Part shown: one piece after another, positions 17,521 through 26,807 of the stretch | Position numbering within the stretch: position 1 is the first letter of the stretch | Layout of the letters: each line of letters opens with the position of its first letter | Notes under the pieces: generated by a model | Database searches by the model: none | Told to the model about the DNA's origin: nothing | Seen by the model: only the letters and a program-made list of their open reading frames with translations | Source of the DNA: Lysinibacillus_B sp042920265 | Lineage (GTDB): Bacteria; Bacillota; Bacilli; Bacillales_A; Planococcaceae | Length of the DNA stretch: 64,000 nucleotides | Assembly: GCF_042920265.1 (NCBI RefSeq) | Contig: NZ_JBDQZI010000014.1 | Span: 1-64,000 of the forward strand | Reading direction: 5' to 3' | Made by a program: the position numbers and the translations under genes

Positions 17521-17841
17521 AGATGCTCCTTCAATATTGTAGTATTCGAATGCTATCAGTATAGAGGGTTTTTATAAAAAAGTCGAAAGTATAATACTAG
17601 GTAACTTTGCTTAAATTTCATATGTTCATAGCTGATATAAGTGTATCGCAATCGTCACAGGATTCTCCCCTCTTTCCTGTTGCATTGGAGTTAACCGCTT
17701 CTACATAAATTTCTTTCACAATGCTGACTTATGACAACCGATTGTGCTTACACTACTAACTTCCTCAAAATTTTTATTTTCAAATTTCACAAGCAACTTC
17801 ATGTATAATGAAAACAATGTCAATAACAAAGAGGTGTAACT
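17521..17841. other. divergent control region guaD/lutR
   Basis: These 321 bases hold no gene. They must contain the promoters of guaD (leftward) and lutR (rightward). I see no dyad like the LutR operator here and cannot place the promoters with confidence. Confidence 0.5.
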
Positions 17842-18558
17842 TTGGCCTATAAAAAAATTAAAACGAAAAAGATTTACGAAGAAATAACGGACATGCTACT
17901 ACACTCTATTCGTTCAGGCGAATTAAAGCCAGGGGATCGATTAGATTCCGTTGAACAACTGGCAGAACAATTACAGGTAAGTCGACCCGCTGTTCGGGAA
18001 GCACTTTCTGCTTTAAAAGCGATGGGACTGATTGAAATGAAGCAAGGGTCTGGCACATTTGTGAAAGAAACACCAAAGCAAGAAATTATTTTTCCATATG
18101 CCCCTCAATTAACAAAACAAAACATCGAACATTTACTGGAAGTGCGGAAAATCCTTGAAGTAGGGACGGCTGGCTATGCTGCTAAAAATCGTACTGAAGA
18201 AGATCTCACTACGTTAGAAATCATTTTAGAACAAATGAAACATGCACACGGTAATGAAGAACTCGGTGAAAAAACAGATTTCCAATTCCACTCCGCTATT
18301 GCAAAAGCATCTCAAAACCCTATGCTCGTCAATCTACTCAACCAAGTGTCTGAAACGATGATTGAAGCGATGCGTGAAACTCGCCGCATTTGGCTATATT
18401 CCAAAATTACAACGAGTGAGCAACTATTTGAAGAACATATGAGCATTTATGTGGCTATTAAAGAAGGCAATGAACTATTAGCACAGCAATGTATGGATTT
18501 ACATTTAGAAAATGTTCGTGCCACTTTAATACAATATTTCGAATCAACGAACGGTTAA
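17842..18558 (+). CDS. lutR: GntR/FadR-type regulator of lactate utilisation
   Basis: Winged-helix regulator of the FadR subfamily, 238 aa. The N-terminal helix-turn-helix has LKPGDRLDSVEQLAEQLQVS and RPAVREALSALKAMGLIE. The C-terminal FCD domain has the conserved ligand and metal pocket pattern with FQFHSAIAKAS. It starts at TTG 17842 with GAGGTG five bases upstream. It lies directly before lutABC, and a matching operator is present in front of lutA. It probably represses lutABC and is relieved by lactate. Confidence 0.87.
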   Translation: MAYKKIKTKKIYEEITDMLLHSIRSGELKPGDRLDSVEQLAEQLQVSRPAVREALSALKAMGLIEMKQGSGTFVKETPKQEIIFPYAPQLTKQNIEHLLEVRKILEVGTAGYAAKNRTEEDLTTLEIILEQMKHAHGNEELGEKTDFQFHSAIAKASQNPMLVNLLNQVSETMIEAMRETRRIWLYSKITTSEQLFEEHMSIYVAIKEGNELLAQQCMDLHLENVRATLIQYFESTNG

Positions 18559-18595
18559 AAACATTTGTGAGACGGAGTGTTTGCGACCACCGAAT

Positions 18596-18629
18596 GAGCT
18601 GTCCAACAAGTAGGATGGCTCATTTTTTT
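18596..18629 (+). terminator. terminator of lutR
   Basis: GAGCTGTCC (18596-18604) pairs with GGATGGCTC (18613-18621) through seven Watson-Crick and two G-U pairs, followed by ATTTTTTTG. It separates lutR from lutABC. Confidence 0.8.
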
Positions 18630-18676
18630 GAAAATTCCGCCTAAAGCGCTTTCTTTTTTGTTGATTTCTGTAGTAA

Positions 18677-18709
18677 TATACTTATCAAACACTTAAGTCA
18701 TCAGATGAC
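18677..18709 (+). promoter_or_regulatory. lutABC promoter region with LutR operator
   Basis: The dyad GTCATC-A-GATGAC (18697-18709) contains TCATC-N1-GATGA, which I recall as the LutR site in B. subtilis. A candidate -10 box TATACT is at 18677-18682, so the operator would lie just after the transcription start, as a roadblock. The -35 box is poor. Confidence 0.75.
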
Positions 18710-18746
18710 CTGTTGAATTATACGAATATAATAAGGGGTGGAAACT

Positions 18747-19463
18747 TTGAAAGTTACTCTTTTTGCTACATGTTTAGTCGACATGTTCCAAGGGAATGTC
18801 GGAAAAGCAACTGTCGAATTGCTTGAACGTTTAGGGTGTGACATTGATTTTCCAGAAAATCAAATTTGTTGCGGGCAGCCATCATACAATAGCGGTTATG
18901 TTGAAGAAACGAAGAATGCGATGAAAAAAATGATGACTGCATTTGAGCATGCGGAATATATCGTTTCGCCTTCGGGTTCCTGTGCTTATATGTTGAAAGA
19001 GTACCCAGAAATTTTTAAAGAAGACCCGATTTGGGCACCAAAAGCACAAGCACTTGCAAATAAAACATATGAGTTAACGGACTTTATCGTTAACATTTTA
19101 AAAGTGGAACATGTCGGAGCGAGATTAAACGGTACTGCAACGTATCACTACTCATGTCATATGACGAGACTGTTAGGTGTGAAAGATGCACCGTTGACAT
19201 TGTTAAAAAATGTGGAAGGCTTAACTTTTGTTGAGTTACCAGGTAAGGACCGTTGTTGTGGCTTCGGCGGAACATTTTCTGTGAAAATGGGGAACATTTC
19301 CGGACAAATGGTTGATGAGAAAGTGCAAGATGTCGAATCGACAGGGGCGAATTATTTAATTGGGGCAGATGCAGGATGCCTGATGAATATCGGTGGGCGT
19401 ATCGGTCGTGAAGGGAAACCTATTAAAGTAATGCATATTGCAGAAGTATTAAATAATCGCTAA
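18747..19463 (+). CDS. lutA: L-lactate utilisation Fe-S protein LutA
   Basis: Subunit of the iron-sulfur L-lactate dehydrogenase complex that oxidises lactate to pyruvate. The two CCG domains are clear: CCGQPSYNSGY near residue 46 and CCGFGGTFSVK near residue 169. I start at TTG 18747, with AAGGGG about eight bases before it. This gives MKVTLFATCLVDMF, the N-terminus expected for LutA. The GTG three codons earlier overlaps the ribosome site. Length is 238 aa. First gene of lutABC. Confidence 0.95.
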   Translation: MKVTLFATCLVDMFQGNVGKATVELLERLGCDIDFPENQICCGQPSYNSGYVEETKNAMKKMMTAFEHAEYIVSPSGSCAYMLKEYPEIFKEDPIWAPKAQALANKTYELTDFIVNILKVEHVGARLNGTATYHYSCHMTRLLGVKDAPLTLLKNVEGLTFVELPGKDRCCGFGGTFSVKMGNISGQMVDEKVQDVESTGANYLIGADAGCLMNIGGRIGREGKPIKVMHIAEVLNNR

Positions 19464-19476
19464 GGGGGGATTGGCA

Positions 19477-20901
19477 ATGTCGATGAAAACGAGTGATAAA
19501 CCATTTAAAGAACGTGTGACAGATAATTTATCTGATACGTTTATGCGTGGTGCGGTATCAGCTGCACAGGAACGTTTCCAAACACGGCGTCTAGCAGCAG
19601 CAGAAACCCTCGGAAACTGGGAGGAATGGCGTTCACACGGTGAAGAAATTCGCCAGCACGTACTCAATCATTTAGATTATTATTTATATCAGCTAAGTGA
19701 AAATGTCGCGAAACGTGGTGGTCATGTATTTTTTGCGCAAACCGCTGAAGAAGCATTTCACTATATTCAACAAGTAGCGAAAGAGAAACAAGCGAAGAAA
19801 ATTGTCAAATCCAAATCGATGGTGACAGAAGAAATTCATATGAATGCAGCGCTCGAGGCAATCGGTTGTGAAGTGATTGAAACAGACCTTGGTGAGTATA
19901 TTTTACAGGTGGATGATCATGAGCCACCTTCCCATATCGTTGTACCTGCACTGCATAAAAATAAAGAACAAATTCGCGATGTATTTAAAGAGAAACAAGG
20001 CTATGATAAAACATCCAAGCCGGAAGAACTGGCGCTTCATGCACGAGAAAAATTACGCCAAGAATATTTAACAGCCGATATCGGCGTTACGGGCTGTAAC
20101 TTTGCCATCGCCGAAAGTGGTTCCATTACACTTGTAACGAATGAAGGAAATGCAGATTTAGTTGCTGCCTTACCGAAAACGCAAATTACCGTCATGGGAA
20201 TGGAGCGTATCGTACCAACGTTTCAAGAAATGGAAGTGCTCGTGAGCTTACTGACACGAAGTGCGGTTGGACAAAAGCTAACAAGCTATATTACAACATT
20301 AACTGGTGTACGCGATGAAGGAGATTCAGACGGACCAGAAGAATTCCATTTAGTCATTGTCGATAATGGGCGCTCCGATATTTTAGGTAGCGAGTTCCAA
20401 CCGATTTTACAATGTATTCGCTGTGCTGCCTGTGTCAATGTTTGCCCTGTGTATCGTCACGTTGGGGGGCATACGTATGGCTCGATTTATTCAGGTCCAG
20501 TAGGCGCAGTACTTTCTCCTCTTTTAGGTGGCTATGACGATTATAAAGAATTACCTTATGCGTCCACCTTATGTGGCGCTTGTACAGACGCTTGCCCGGT
20601 GAAAATTCCGCTCCATCAATTACTCCATAAACACCGTCAAGTCATTGTGGAACAGGAAGGACGAACACCTTTCTCGGAAAAAATGATAATGAAAGCATTT
20701 GGTTTTGGTAGTGCATCTTCAGGATTATATGGCTTGGCAAATAAAATGGCGAAGCCCGTGATGTCTCCTTTCACAAAAGGCGATAAAATTACAAACGGCC
20801 CAGGACCACTAAAAGCTTGGACAGAGGAACGTGACTTCCCTGCCCCGAATAAAGAAAACTTCCGTCAATGGATGAAAGAGCGCACGAAAGGAGGCAAATA
20901 A
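19477..20901 (+). CDS. lutB: L-lactate utilisation Fe-S protein LutB
   Basis: Large iron-sulfur subunit of the lactate dehydrogenase complex. An N-terminal LUD domain (KIVKSKSMVTEEIHMN near residue 108) is followed by two ferredoxin-type clusters: CIRCAACVNVCP and CGACTDACPVKIP (about residues 305-375). I prefer ATG 19477, eight bases after AAGGGGG; a TTG two codons earlier (19471) would give a start like that of B. subtilis LutB and stays possible. Length is 474 aa. It lies 13 bases after lutA and one base before lutC. Confidence 0.95.
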   Translation: MSMKTSDKPFKERVTDNLSDTFMRGAVSAAQERFQTRRLAAAETLGNWEEWRSHGEEIRQHVLNHLDYYLYQLSENVAKRGGHVFFAQTAEEAFHYIQQVAKEKQAKKIVKSKSMVTEEIHMNAALEAIGCEVIETDLGEYILQVDDHEPPSHIVVPALHKNKEQIRDVFKEKQGYDKTSKPEELALHAREKLRQEYLTADIGVTGCNFAIAESGSITLVTNEGNADLVAALPKTQITVMGMERIVPTFQEMEVLVSLLTRSAVGQKLTSYITTLTGVRDEGDSDGPEEFHLVIVDNGRSDILGSEFQPILQCIRCAACVNVCPVYRHVGGHTYGSIYSGPVGAVLSPLLGGYDDYKELPYASTLCGACTDACPVKIPLHQLLHKHRQVIVEQEGRTPFSEKMIMKAFGFGSASSGLYGLANKMAKPVMSPFTKGDKITNGPGPLKAWTEERDFPAPNKENFRQWMKERTKGGK

Positions 20902-20902
20902 C

Positions 20903-21619
20903 ATGAACGGAACGATTCATAATCGCGATCAGTTTTTAACGAACATTGCGAGTAAACTTGGGCGTGAACGTTTAACGACTGTCCCAAAACCTACATGGCA
21001 ATACGGACCGCAACATCAAGTGCTAGCGGGCTTAAGTCAAGATGAGCTGTTAGAAGTATTAATTGAACAATGTAAAAACATTCATACGAATATACTCGTG
21101 ACCCATTCCAATACATTACCTACTGTCGTGAACGATGTTGTCAAATCATACGGTGCAGGATCCGTTGTCGCTTGGCAAGATGAGCGTTTTCAAACATTTG
21201 GGCTAGACACACTTATGGATAAACAATGGCCAAGTGAAAACATTCAACTTCATTATTGGCATGAAGAGGCTGGGGTTGACAACATCCGATTGGCTGAGCA
21301 GGCAAAAGTGGGCATGACGATTAGTGAAATGACGCTTGCCGAATCGGGTACGGCCGTTTTATATAGCGGGAAACATCGCGGGCGTTCTGTTAGCTTCTTA
21401 CCTGAAAACTCCATTATACTCATACCTAAAAGCACAATCGTACCACGTATGACACAAGCTGCTAAAAAAATACATGATGCAATTGAAAATGGTGAGCAAG
21501 TCGCTTCATGTGTGAATTTCATTACAGGACCAAGTAATTCAGCAGATATCGAAATGATCCTTGTAGTAGGGGTTCACGGACCAGTGAAAATGACTTATAT
21601 CGTTATCGAAGATCAATAA
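20903..21619 (+). CDS. lutC: L-lactate utilisation protein LutC
   Basis: LUD-domain subunit of the lactate dehydrogenase complex, 238 aa. The core GMTISEMTLAESGTAVLYSG and the end TGPSNSADIEMILVVGVHGP are the conserved LUD motifs. The ribosome site AAAGGAGG lies inside the end of lutB, so translation is coupled. Last gene of lutABC. Confidence 0.95.
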   Translation: MNGTIHNRDQFLTNIASKLGRERLTTVPKPTWQYGPQHQVLAGLSQDELLEVLIEQCKNIHTNILVTHSNTLPTVVNDVVKSYGAGSVVAWQDERFQTFGLDTLMDKQWPSENIQLHYWHEEAGVDNIRLAEQAKVGMTISEMTLAESGTAVLYSGKHRGRSVSFLPENSIILIPKSTIVPRMTQAAKKIHDAIENGEQVASCVNFITGPSNSADIEMILVVGVHGPVKMTYIVIEDQ

Positions 21620-21626
21620 ATAGAAG

Positions 21627-21670
21627 AGAGGCGTTCAGGAATAACTTCTTGGACGCCTCTTCGTTTGTTT
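21627..21670 (+). terminator. terminator of lutABC
   Basis: AGAGGCGT (21627-21634) pairs with ACGCCTCT (21653-21660), followed by TCGTTTGTTT. It may also slow the converging spoVR message. Confidence 0.75.
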
Positions 21671-21673
21671 ATC

Positions 21674-23080
21674 TTATTTTACACTACGCGAACTTTTCTT
21701 CCCGTCATAGGAGTAAATCGTTTGTTTATTTTCTACACACGTTTCTAAATGAACAGGGCGTCCCCATAGCTGATAAATATAAGGTAACACGTGCTCTAAA
21801 TATTTTGGGTCCAGCTCGGTTCCTTCATAGCCGTGCTTTAAATAGAGTTCGCCACTCCTCTTGTAATCGCCATCCTCTACCACAATATAAGGGAAGCCAC
21901 CATTTACGCGCATGGAAACGAGTTGATCGCGGACATTTTCATAATCTTTATCTGTAATTCGATATTCATTGCCCTTCTTCTCAAATAAATAAAGATCTTC
22001 TTGCTCTACTAGCTCCTTTTTTAAATAGTTGCGAATAAAGGAAATATCCGATTCAATTTCGCGTACCTCGAAAATTTTCTCTCGACCCGAGTTTGGCAAA
22101 ACCCCTGCCTTTTTCATTTCCTCTGTCGGATGATTATACCTGTTCTCAATATCTTCAAAAATTTTCAGCCCTAAATAATACGGGTTGATTGTTGTCTTAG
22201 ATGGTTGCACAACACCTGCATTTAATTTCGCAAATTCAATCGTTTCAGTTGTTGTTAAATCTAACTCTCGCAGTATACGCTGATGCCAAAAAGATGCCCA
22301 ACCTTCATTCATAATTTTTGTTTCTAACTGTGGCCAAAAATACAGCATTTCTTCTCGCATCATCGTTAAAATATCTCGTTGCCAATCGTCCAATTCCCGA
22401 CTAAATTGTTCAATAAATAGCAATAAGTCCTTTTCAGGCTTCGGCGGGAATGGTTTTCGCTTTCGCTTCGGTACATCTTCTTTTGGTGCTTCGTTATCTA
22501 AATTCCAAAGGTCATCATACGATGTTTTTTGAGCCGCTACTTCTTCGTCTTCTACTTCTAAATCATAATTTTCAATTAACTGCTTCGGTCTTAAAATCGA
22601 TGGGTCGATATGCTCTTGGATGGATAATACGGCATCTAAAAATTTCTCGACCTCCTCTTTCCCATACTGTAGTTCGTACTGGGCGATTCTATCTGCTGTT
22701 GCGGACATACTTTCGACCATATCTCGTCTCGTATTCGAAAATCGAATATTATTTTTGAAAAAATCACAATGGGCTAACACATGGGCGATAATTAATTTGT
22801 TTTGGATTAACGAATTCGTATCAAGTAAAAAAGCATAACAAGGATTGGAATTAATGACAAGCTCGTATATTTGACTCAAACCTAAATCATATTGAAGCTT
22901 CATTTTGTAAAACTGTTTCCCAAAGCTCCAATGCGTATATCGTGTAGGCATGCCATATGCCCCGATCGTATAAATAATATCGGCTGGGCAAATTTCATAA
23001 TGCATTGGATAAAAATCAAGTCCAAAGCCGGCCGCAATTTCTGTTATTTCATCGATGGCTCGGTGTAGTTCTTTTTCCAT
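21674..23080 (-). CDS. spoVR: SpoVR family protein
   Basis: Cytoplasmic protein of 468 aa from the SpoVR family, needed for normal cortex formation during sporulation in B. subtilis; its biochemical role is unknown. The conserved HWSFGKQFYKMKLQYDLGLS, ELVINSNPCYAFLLDTNS and LIIAHVLAHCDFFKNN are at about residues 50-123. GGGGGATG stands just before the ATG. It lies 24 bases downstream of yhbH, forming a yhbH-spoVR unit; these genes travel with prkA in many bacteria (yeaG-yeaH-ycgB in enterics). Confidence 0.93.
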   Translation of the reverse strand: MEKELHRAIDEITEIAAGFGLDFYPMHYEICPADIIYTIGAYGMPTRYTHWSFGKQFYKMKLQYDLGLSQIYELVINSNPCYAFLLDTNSLIQNKLIIAHVLAHCDFFKNNIRFSNTRRDMVESMSATADRIAQYELQYGKEEVEKFLDAVLSIQEHIDPSILRPKQLIENYDLEVEDEEVAAQKTSYDDLWNLDNEAPKEDVPKRKRKPFPPKPEKDLLLFIEQFSRELDDWQRDILTMMREEMLYFWPQLETKIMNEGWASFWHQRILRELDLTTTETIEFAKLNAGVVQPSKTTINPYYLGLKIFEDIENRYNHPTEEMKKAGVLPNSGREKIFEVREIESDISFIRNYLKKELVEQEDLYLFEKKGNEYRITDKDYENVRDQLVSMRVNGGFPYIVVEDGDYKRSGELYLKHGYEGTELDPKYLEHVLPYIYQLWGRPVHLETCVENKQTIYSYDGKKSSRSVK

Positions 23081-23104
23081 CTACATCCCCCTTAGACTTT
23101 CTAA

Positions 23105-24268
23105 TCAAACGAAAGCATCTTCCTTTTTGAAAAATGTTTTTAATGCTTTATACACATCACTTTTTTGTTTCAAAACATAATGAAGGAATTTCGGGTTATC
23201 GATTCTTTTATAAGTGGACATTAGTGTAGAATATCTGCCATGAGGATTCACTTCCCCGTAGCCGAACATTCTAGAAACCCCCATTAACTCCTGTACTAAT
23301 TTAATACATTTTTCATTGTCCGCTGACACATTCTCTCCGTCTGAAAAGTGGACTGGGTAAATATTGTATTTTACCGGGCTATACTTCGCTTGAATAAGTT
23401 CTAACGCTTTTGCGTAAGCCGATGAACAGATTGTTCCGCCACTTTCTCCTTTCGTGAAAAATTCCTCCTCTGTTACCACTTTTGCCTCTGTATGATGGGC
23501 GATAAATTCAATTTCAACAGTTTCATATTTCGAACGTAAAAATCGGGTCATCCAAAAGAAGAAGCTTCTTGCACAATATTTTTCAAAATAGCCCATGGAA
23601 CCACTTGTATCCATCATCGCAAGCACGACTGCTCTTGATTCTGGTTTCACGACTTCATCCCATGTTTTAAATCGTAAATCGTCATTATGAATAGGGCTAA
23701 TCGCTGCCTTTCCTTTAATCGCATTACGTTTAATAGCCGAAAGAATTGTGCGTTTCTTATCGATATTCCCCATTAGTCCTTTTTTCCGAATATCATTAAA
23801 TTCAATTTTATCAGTCGTAATATCTGCCATTTCTTTCTGCTCTAAATTTGGCAACTCTAACTCCTTAAATAACATGTTCTCTACTTCTTCAAACGTTACT
23901 TCTGCCTCATAGTAATCTTCTCCCGGCTTATCGCCTGCTTCCTTCCCTTTCCCCGCTCCTTGCTGTGCTGGACTTCCATCTCGTGCCACTACATCGCCGA
24001 CTTTACTATCGCCTTTCCCTTGACCAACGTGTTTGGACTTATCATTGTTATAACGAATTTTATATTCATCTAATGACCGAATCGGAATTTTCAAAACCTC
24101 ACGACCATTCGACATGACAATGCTTTCTTCAGTGATTAAATCAGGCAAATTATTTTTTAGCGCTTCTTTTACTTTCTCCATATGGCGTTGTTGATCTTGA
24201 TGGCCTTTGCGATGGAGTGACCAGTTTTCTTTTGAAACGACAAATCGGTTATGCTGATTTTCACTCAT
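23105..24268 (-). CDS. yhbH: YhbH/UPF0229 (DUF444) protein
   Basis: Sporulation- and stress-associated protein of the DUF444 family, 387 aa. The C-terminal half is a von Willebrand A-like domain with MMDTSGSMG (about residue 200), a metal-site (MIDAS) motif. GSPAQQGAGKGKEAGDKPGE is a charged linker near residue 105. I start at ATG 24268, six bases after GGAGGAGG; the upstream ATG of the longest frame has no ribosome site. It lies downstream of prkA but behind a terminator. Confidence 0.9.
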   Translation of the reverse strand: MSENQHNRFVVSKENWSLHRKGHQDQQRHMEKVKEALKNNLPDLITEESIVMSNGREVLKIPIRSLDEYKIRYNNDKSKHVGQGKGDSKVGDVVARDGSPAQQGAGKGKEAGDKPGEDYYEAEVTFEEVENMLFKELELPNLEQKEMADITTDKIEFNDIRKKGLMGNIDKKRTILSAIKRNAIKGKAAISPIHNDDLRFKTWDEVVKPESRAVVLAMMDTSGSMGYFEKYCARSFFFWMTRFLRSKYETVEIEFIAHHTEAKVVTEEEFFTKGESGGTICSSAYAKALELIQAKYSPVKYNIYPVHFSDGENVSADNEKCIKLVQELMGVSRMFGYGEVNPHGRYSTLMSTYKRIDNPKFLHYVLKQKSDVYKALKTFFKKEDAFV

Positions 24269-24382
24269 TTTCATCCTCCTCCATCTTTTCATTGTTTGAC
24301 ATCTGCCAGGGGCTTCACAAAGCGAACAACATTCACTTTTTATATGTTATGACTGTATTGAAAGTTTTTGTACATAATTTGA

Positions 24383-24419
24383 GTAAGAAAAAAGAGCGCC
24401 CAAAAAGCATTGGACACTC
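24383..24419 (-). terminator. terminator between prkA and yhbH
   Basis: Leftward, GAGTGTCCAA pairs with TTGGGCGCTC (24410-24419 with 24394-24403, two G-U pairs), followed by TTTTTTCTT. It implies that prkA is monocistronic, or that read-through to yhbH-spoVR is partial. Confidence 0.85.
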
Positions 24420-24430
24420 CGTTCAAAAGT

Positions 24431-26332
24431 TTAACGATTTAAGAGGCTGCCTACGTATTGTAGTAATTCGTTTGCGGAAGTTGAATTGTAGCCATGCTCA
24501 TCGATTAATGTAGCAATGACTTCATTCATCTTTTTCAGTTGCGATTCATCCGGTGTTTTCGTTGAAGTTGTAATTTTCACTATATCTTTTAAGTCAGCAA
24601 ACATCTTCTTTTGAATCGCCTCTCGTAATCTTTCATGCGAATCGTAGTCGAATCGTTTCCCCTTTCGCGCAAACGCTGAAAGACGAATTAAAATTTCTTC
24701 ACGAAATGCCTTTTTCGCATTTTCCGATACGCCAATTTGTTCTTCGATCGAACGCATTAATTTTTCGTCAGGATTCATTTCCTCTCCTGTTAAAGGATCT
24801 CGCAGTCGATTTTTATTGCAATATGCTTCGACGTTATCAAGATAATTATTCATGAGTGTTTTTGCCGATTCTTCATATGAATATACAAATGCCTTTTGCA
24901 CTTCATTTTTCGCAATTTCATCGTATTCTTTCCGTGCGACTGCGATGTAGTTCATATATTTTTTTCGTTCTTCTTCTGAAATCGAAGGATGTTGATCTAG
25001 TCCATCCTTCAATGAACGTAAAACATCTAACGCGTTAATGGACGGTACTTCTTTCCGAATAATAGCAGAAGAAATTCGATTAATAATATAACGTGGATCG
25101 ATACCGTTCATACCTTCAGATGAATATTCTTTTTTTAGCTCCTCTACGTCCACTGCATTATACCCTTCTACACTTTCGCCGTCATACAAACGCATTTTCT
25201 TTACAAGATCGATACCTTGTTTTTTCGGAACTTCCAGCCTTGTCAAAATCGAGAAAATAGCAGCAGCCTTTAAAGCATGTGGTGCAATATGCACGTCTGC
25301 CATGTCGCTATTTCTAATCATTTTTTTATAGATGCGTTCTTCCTCACTCACCTTTAAATTGTAAGGAATCGGCATGACGATAATTCGGGAGTGGAGCGCT
25401 TCATTCTTCTTATTTGAAATAAAAGACCGGTATTCCGTCTCATTCGTATGGGCCACAATTAATTCATCTGCGCTAATTAACGCAAATCGGCCTGCTTTAA
25501 AATTCCCTTCTTGCGTCAACGATAATAAATGCCATAAAAACTTTTCATCCAGTTTTAGAATTTCTTGGAACTCCATCATACCGCGATTCGCTTTGTTCAA
25601 TTCCCCATCAAAGCGATACGCGCGCGGGTCAGACTCTGAACCAAATTCAGCAATCGTTGAAAAATCAATACTACCTGTTAAATCGGCAATGTCTTGTGAT
25701 TTCGGATCAGACGGCGTAAATGTACCAATCCCAACCCGTTTGTCTTCTGAGAAGAAAATACGCTCTACCATTACGTTTTCAATACGTCCATCATATTCCT
25801 TTTCTAGACGCATCGTATTTAATGGTGATAAGCTCCCTTCGATTCGAATCCCATACTCTTCATAAAAATCATCACGTAAATGGTGTGGAATGAGATGCAG
25901 TGGATCCTCAAACATCGGGCACCCTTTGATTGCGTAAACGGCACCTTCATCCGTACGAGAATATTGCTCAAGTCCCCTTTTTAACATGGTCACAATCGTG
26001 GATTTACCACCACTTACTGGTCCCATTAATAATAATATTCGCTTTCGAACATCTAATCTTCTAGCTGCTGGGTGGAAATATTCCTCTACCAGTCGCTCCA
26101 GTGCTGTTTCAAGCCCAAAAATTTCTTGACCGAAAAACTGGTACATTTTATGCCCATTTCTTTCCTCTACACCAGCACTTTTAATCATGTGGTACACGCG
26201 CGAATGTGCTGTTTGCGCCACTTCTGGTCTTTCCCTTACAATTTCTAAATACTCAGCAAATGTCCCTTCCCACTTCAGTCGATCCTCTTCTTCACGGTAG
26301 CCCCGGACTTTATTTAAAATGTCGATGACCAT
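24431..26332 (-). CDS. prkA: PrkA AAA+ serine kinase/protease
   Basis: Large cytoplasmic AAA+ protein made during sporulation, described both as a Ser/Thr kinase and as a protease. Walker A is GPVSGGKST (about residues 104-112). The long conserved body has CPMFEDPLHLIPHHLR, DPKSQDIADLTGSID and ISADELIVAHTNETEYRS, and the end is GYNSTSANELLQYVGSLLNR. Length is 633 aa. The annotated ATG touches its ribosome site (GGAGGG then ATG). An ATC two codons on has ideal spacing and would give MDILNKV, like Bacillus PrkA; see findings. Confidence 0.95.
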   Translation of the reverse strand: MVIDILNKVRGYREEEDRLKWEGTFAEYLEIVRERPEVAQTAHSRVYHMIKSAGVEERNGHKMYQFFGQEIFGLETALERLVEEYFHPAARRLDVRKRILLLMGPVSGGKSTIVTMLKRGLEQYSRTDEGAVYAIKGCPMFEDPLHLIPHHLRDDFYEEYGIRIEGSLSPLNTMRLEKEYDGRIENVMVERIFFSEDKRVGIGTFTPSDPKSQDIADLTGSIDFSTIAEFGSESDPRAYRFDGELNKANRGMMEFQEILKLDEKFLWHLLSLTQEGNFKAGRFALISADELIVAHTNETEYRSFISNKKNEALHSRIIVMPIPYNLKVSEEERIYKKMIRNSDMADVHIAPHALKAAAIFSILTRLEVPKKQGIDLVKKMRLYDGESVEGYNAVDVEELKKEYSSEGMNGIDPRYIINRISSAIIRKEVPSINALDVLRSLKDGLDQHPSISEEERKKYMNYIAVARKEYDEIAKNEVQKAFVYSYEESAKTLMNNYLDNVEAYCNKNRLRDPLTGEEMNPDEKLMRSIEEQIGVSENAKKAFREEILIRLSAFARKGKRFDYDSHERLREAIQKKMFADLKDIVKITTSTKTPDESQLKKMNEVIATLIDEHGYNSTSANELLQYVGSLLNR

Positions 26333-26357
26333 CCCTCCATTCAGGGCATGTTTTTAA

Positions 26358-26366
26358 CATAGTATG
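26358..26366 (-). promoter_or_regulatory. candidate sporulation-sigma -10 element for prkA
   Basis: Leftward, CATACTATG fits the -10 box of the mother-cell sigma factors (sigma-K: CATAnnnTA; sigma-E: CATACAnT). It lies about 25 bases before the prkA start. The -35 element is not clear, so this is a weak call supported by the known sporulation expression of prkA. Confidence 0.35.
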
Positions 26367-26588
26367 AAACAAGACAAATGATGATACCTAATACTTTTGG
26401 ATTCCTTTAAATATTGCGAATGTATTTTTCATTATTTTGATGGTATTGGGCGTAAGTGCCTGCGTAGCCCCGACAAATCTGATTGAATCTAAAGTGAACG
26501 CAAAAGGAATCGCTATGTCCCAAGGCGTATGCTTTCACCTAAATATTTTCATTTCTTTATATGTATCATATCCTTACAAATAGAAAAT

Positions 26589-26624
26589 GGAGAGATGCAC
26601 CGTAGCATCTCTCCGTTCTTTTTT
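26589..26624 (+). terminator. hairpin with T-tract at repeat edge
   Basis: GGAGAGATGC (26589-26598) pairs perfectly with GCATCTCTCC (26605-26614), followed by GTTCTTTTTT. No rightward gene precedes it. Its T-tract is the left boundary of the 189-bp repeat, as in copy 1. Confidence 0.7.
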
Positions 26625-26807
26625 ATTGTTAAGGAAATTATAAAATGTCGCATTGTGGATAATCGTTGTGGAAAAGAGCATCTACGTCTAGGCGAAAGCG
26701 CCATCCCCTCGCGACGCTTCGACTCCCTCCTACTTGTGGCAAGCACACTTGTCGGGATTCTCCAGCGCGTGTCGGGGATGAGCAGGCGCTTTAGCGCTTT
26801 TGTTCTT
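26619..26807 (+). repeat. 189-bp dispersed repeat, copy 2
   Basis: About 95 percent identical to the complement of 2973-3162. Differences are single-base changes spread along the element. It begins in a terminator T-tract and ends with the GCGC-TTTA-GCGC hairpin and TTTTGTTCTT. Its right end overlaps the last codons of the leftward small gene at 26791-26994. Confidence 0.8.

Larger units (their letters stand above)
26333..26790. other. prkA upstream region with hairpin and repeat
   Basis: This gap contains the prkA promoter region, a rightward terminator-like hairpin (26589-26622) and most of the second copy of the 189-bp repeat. The long rightward frame over 26529-26948 runs through both and is antisense to a better supported small gene, so I do not call it. 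Confidence 0.6.
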
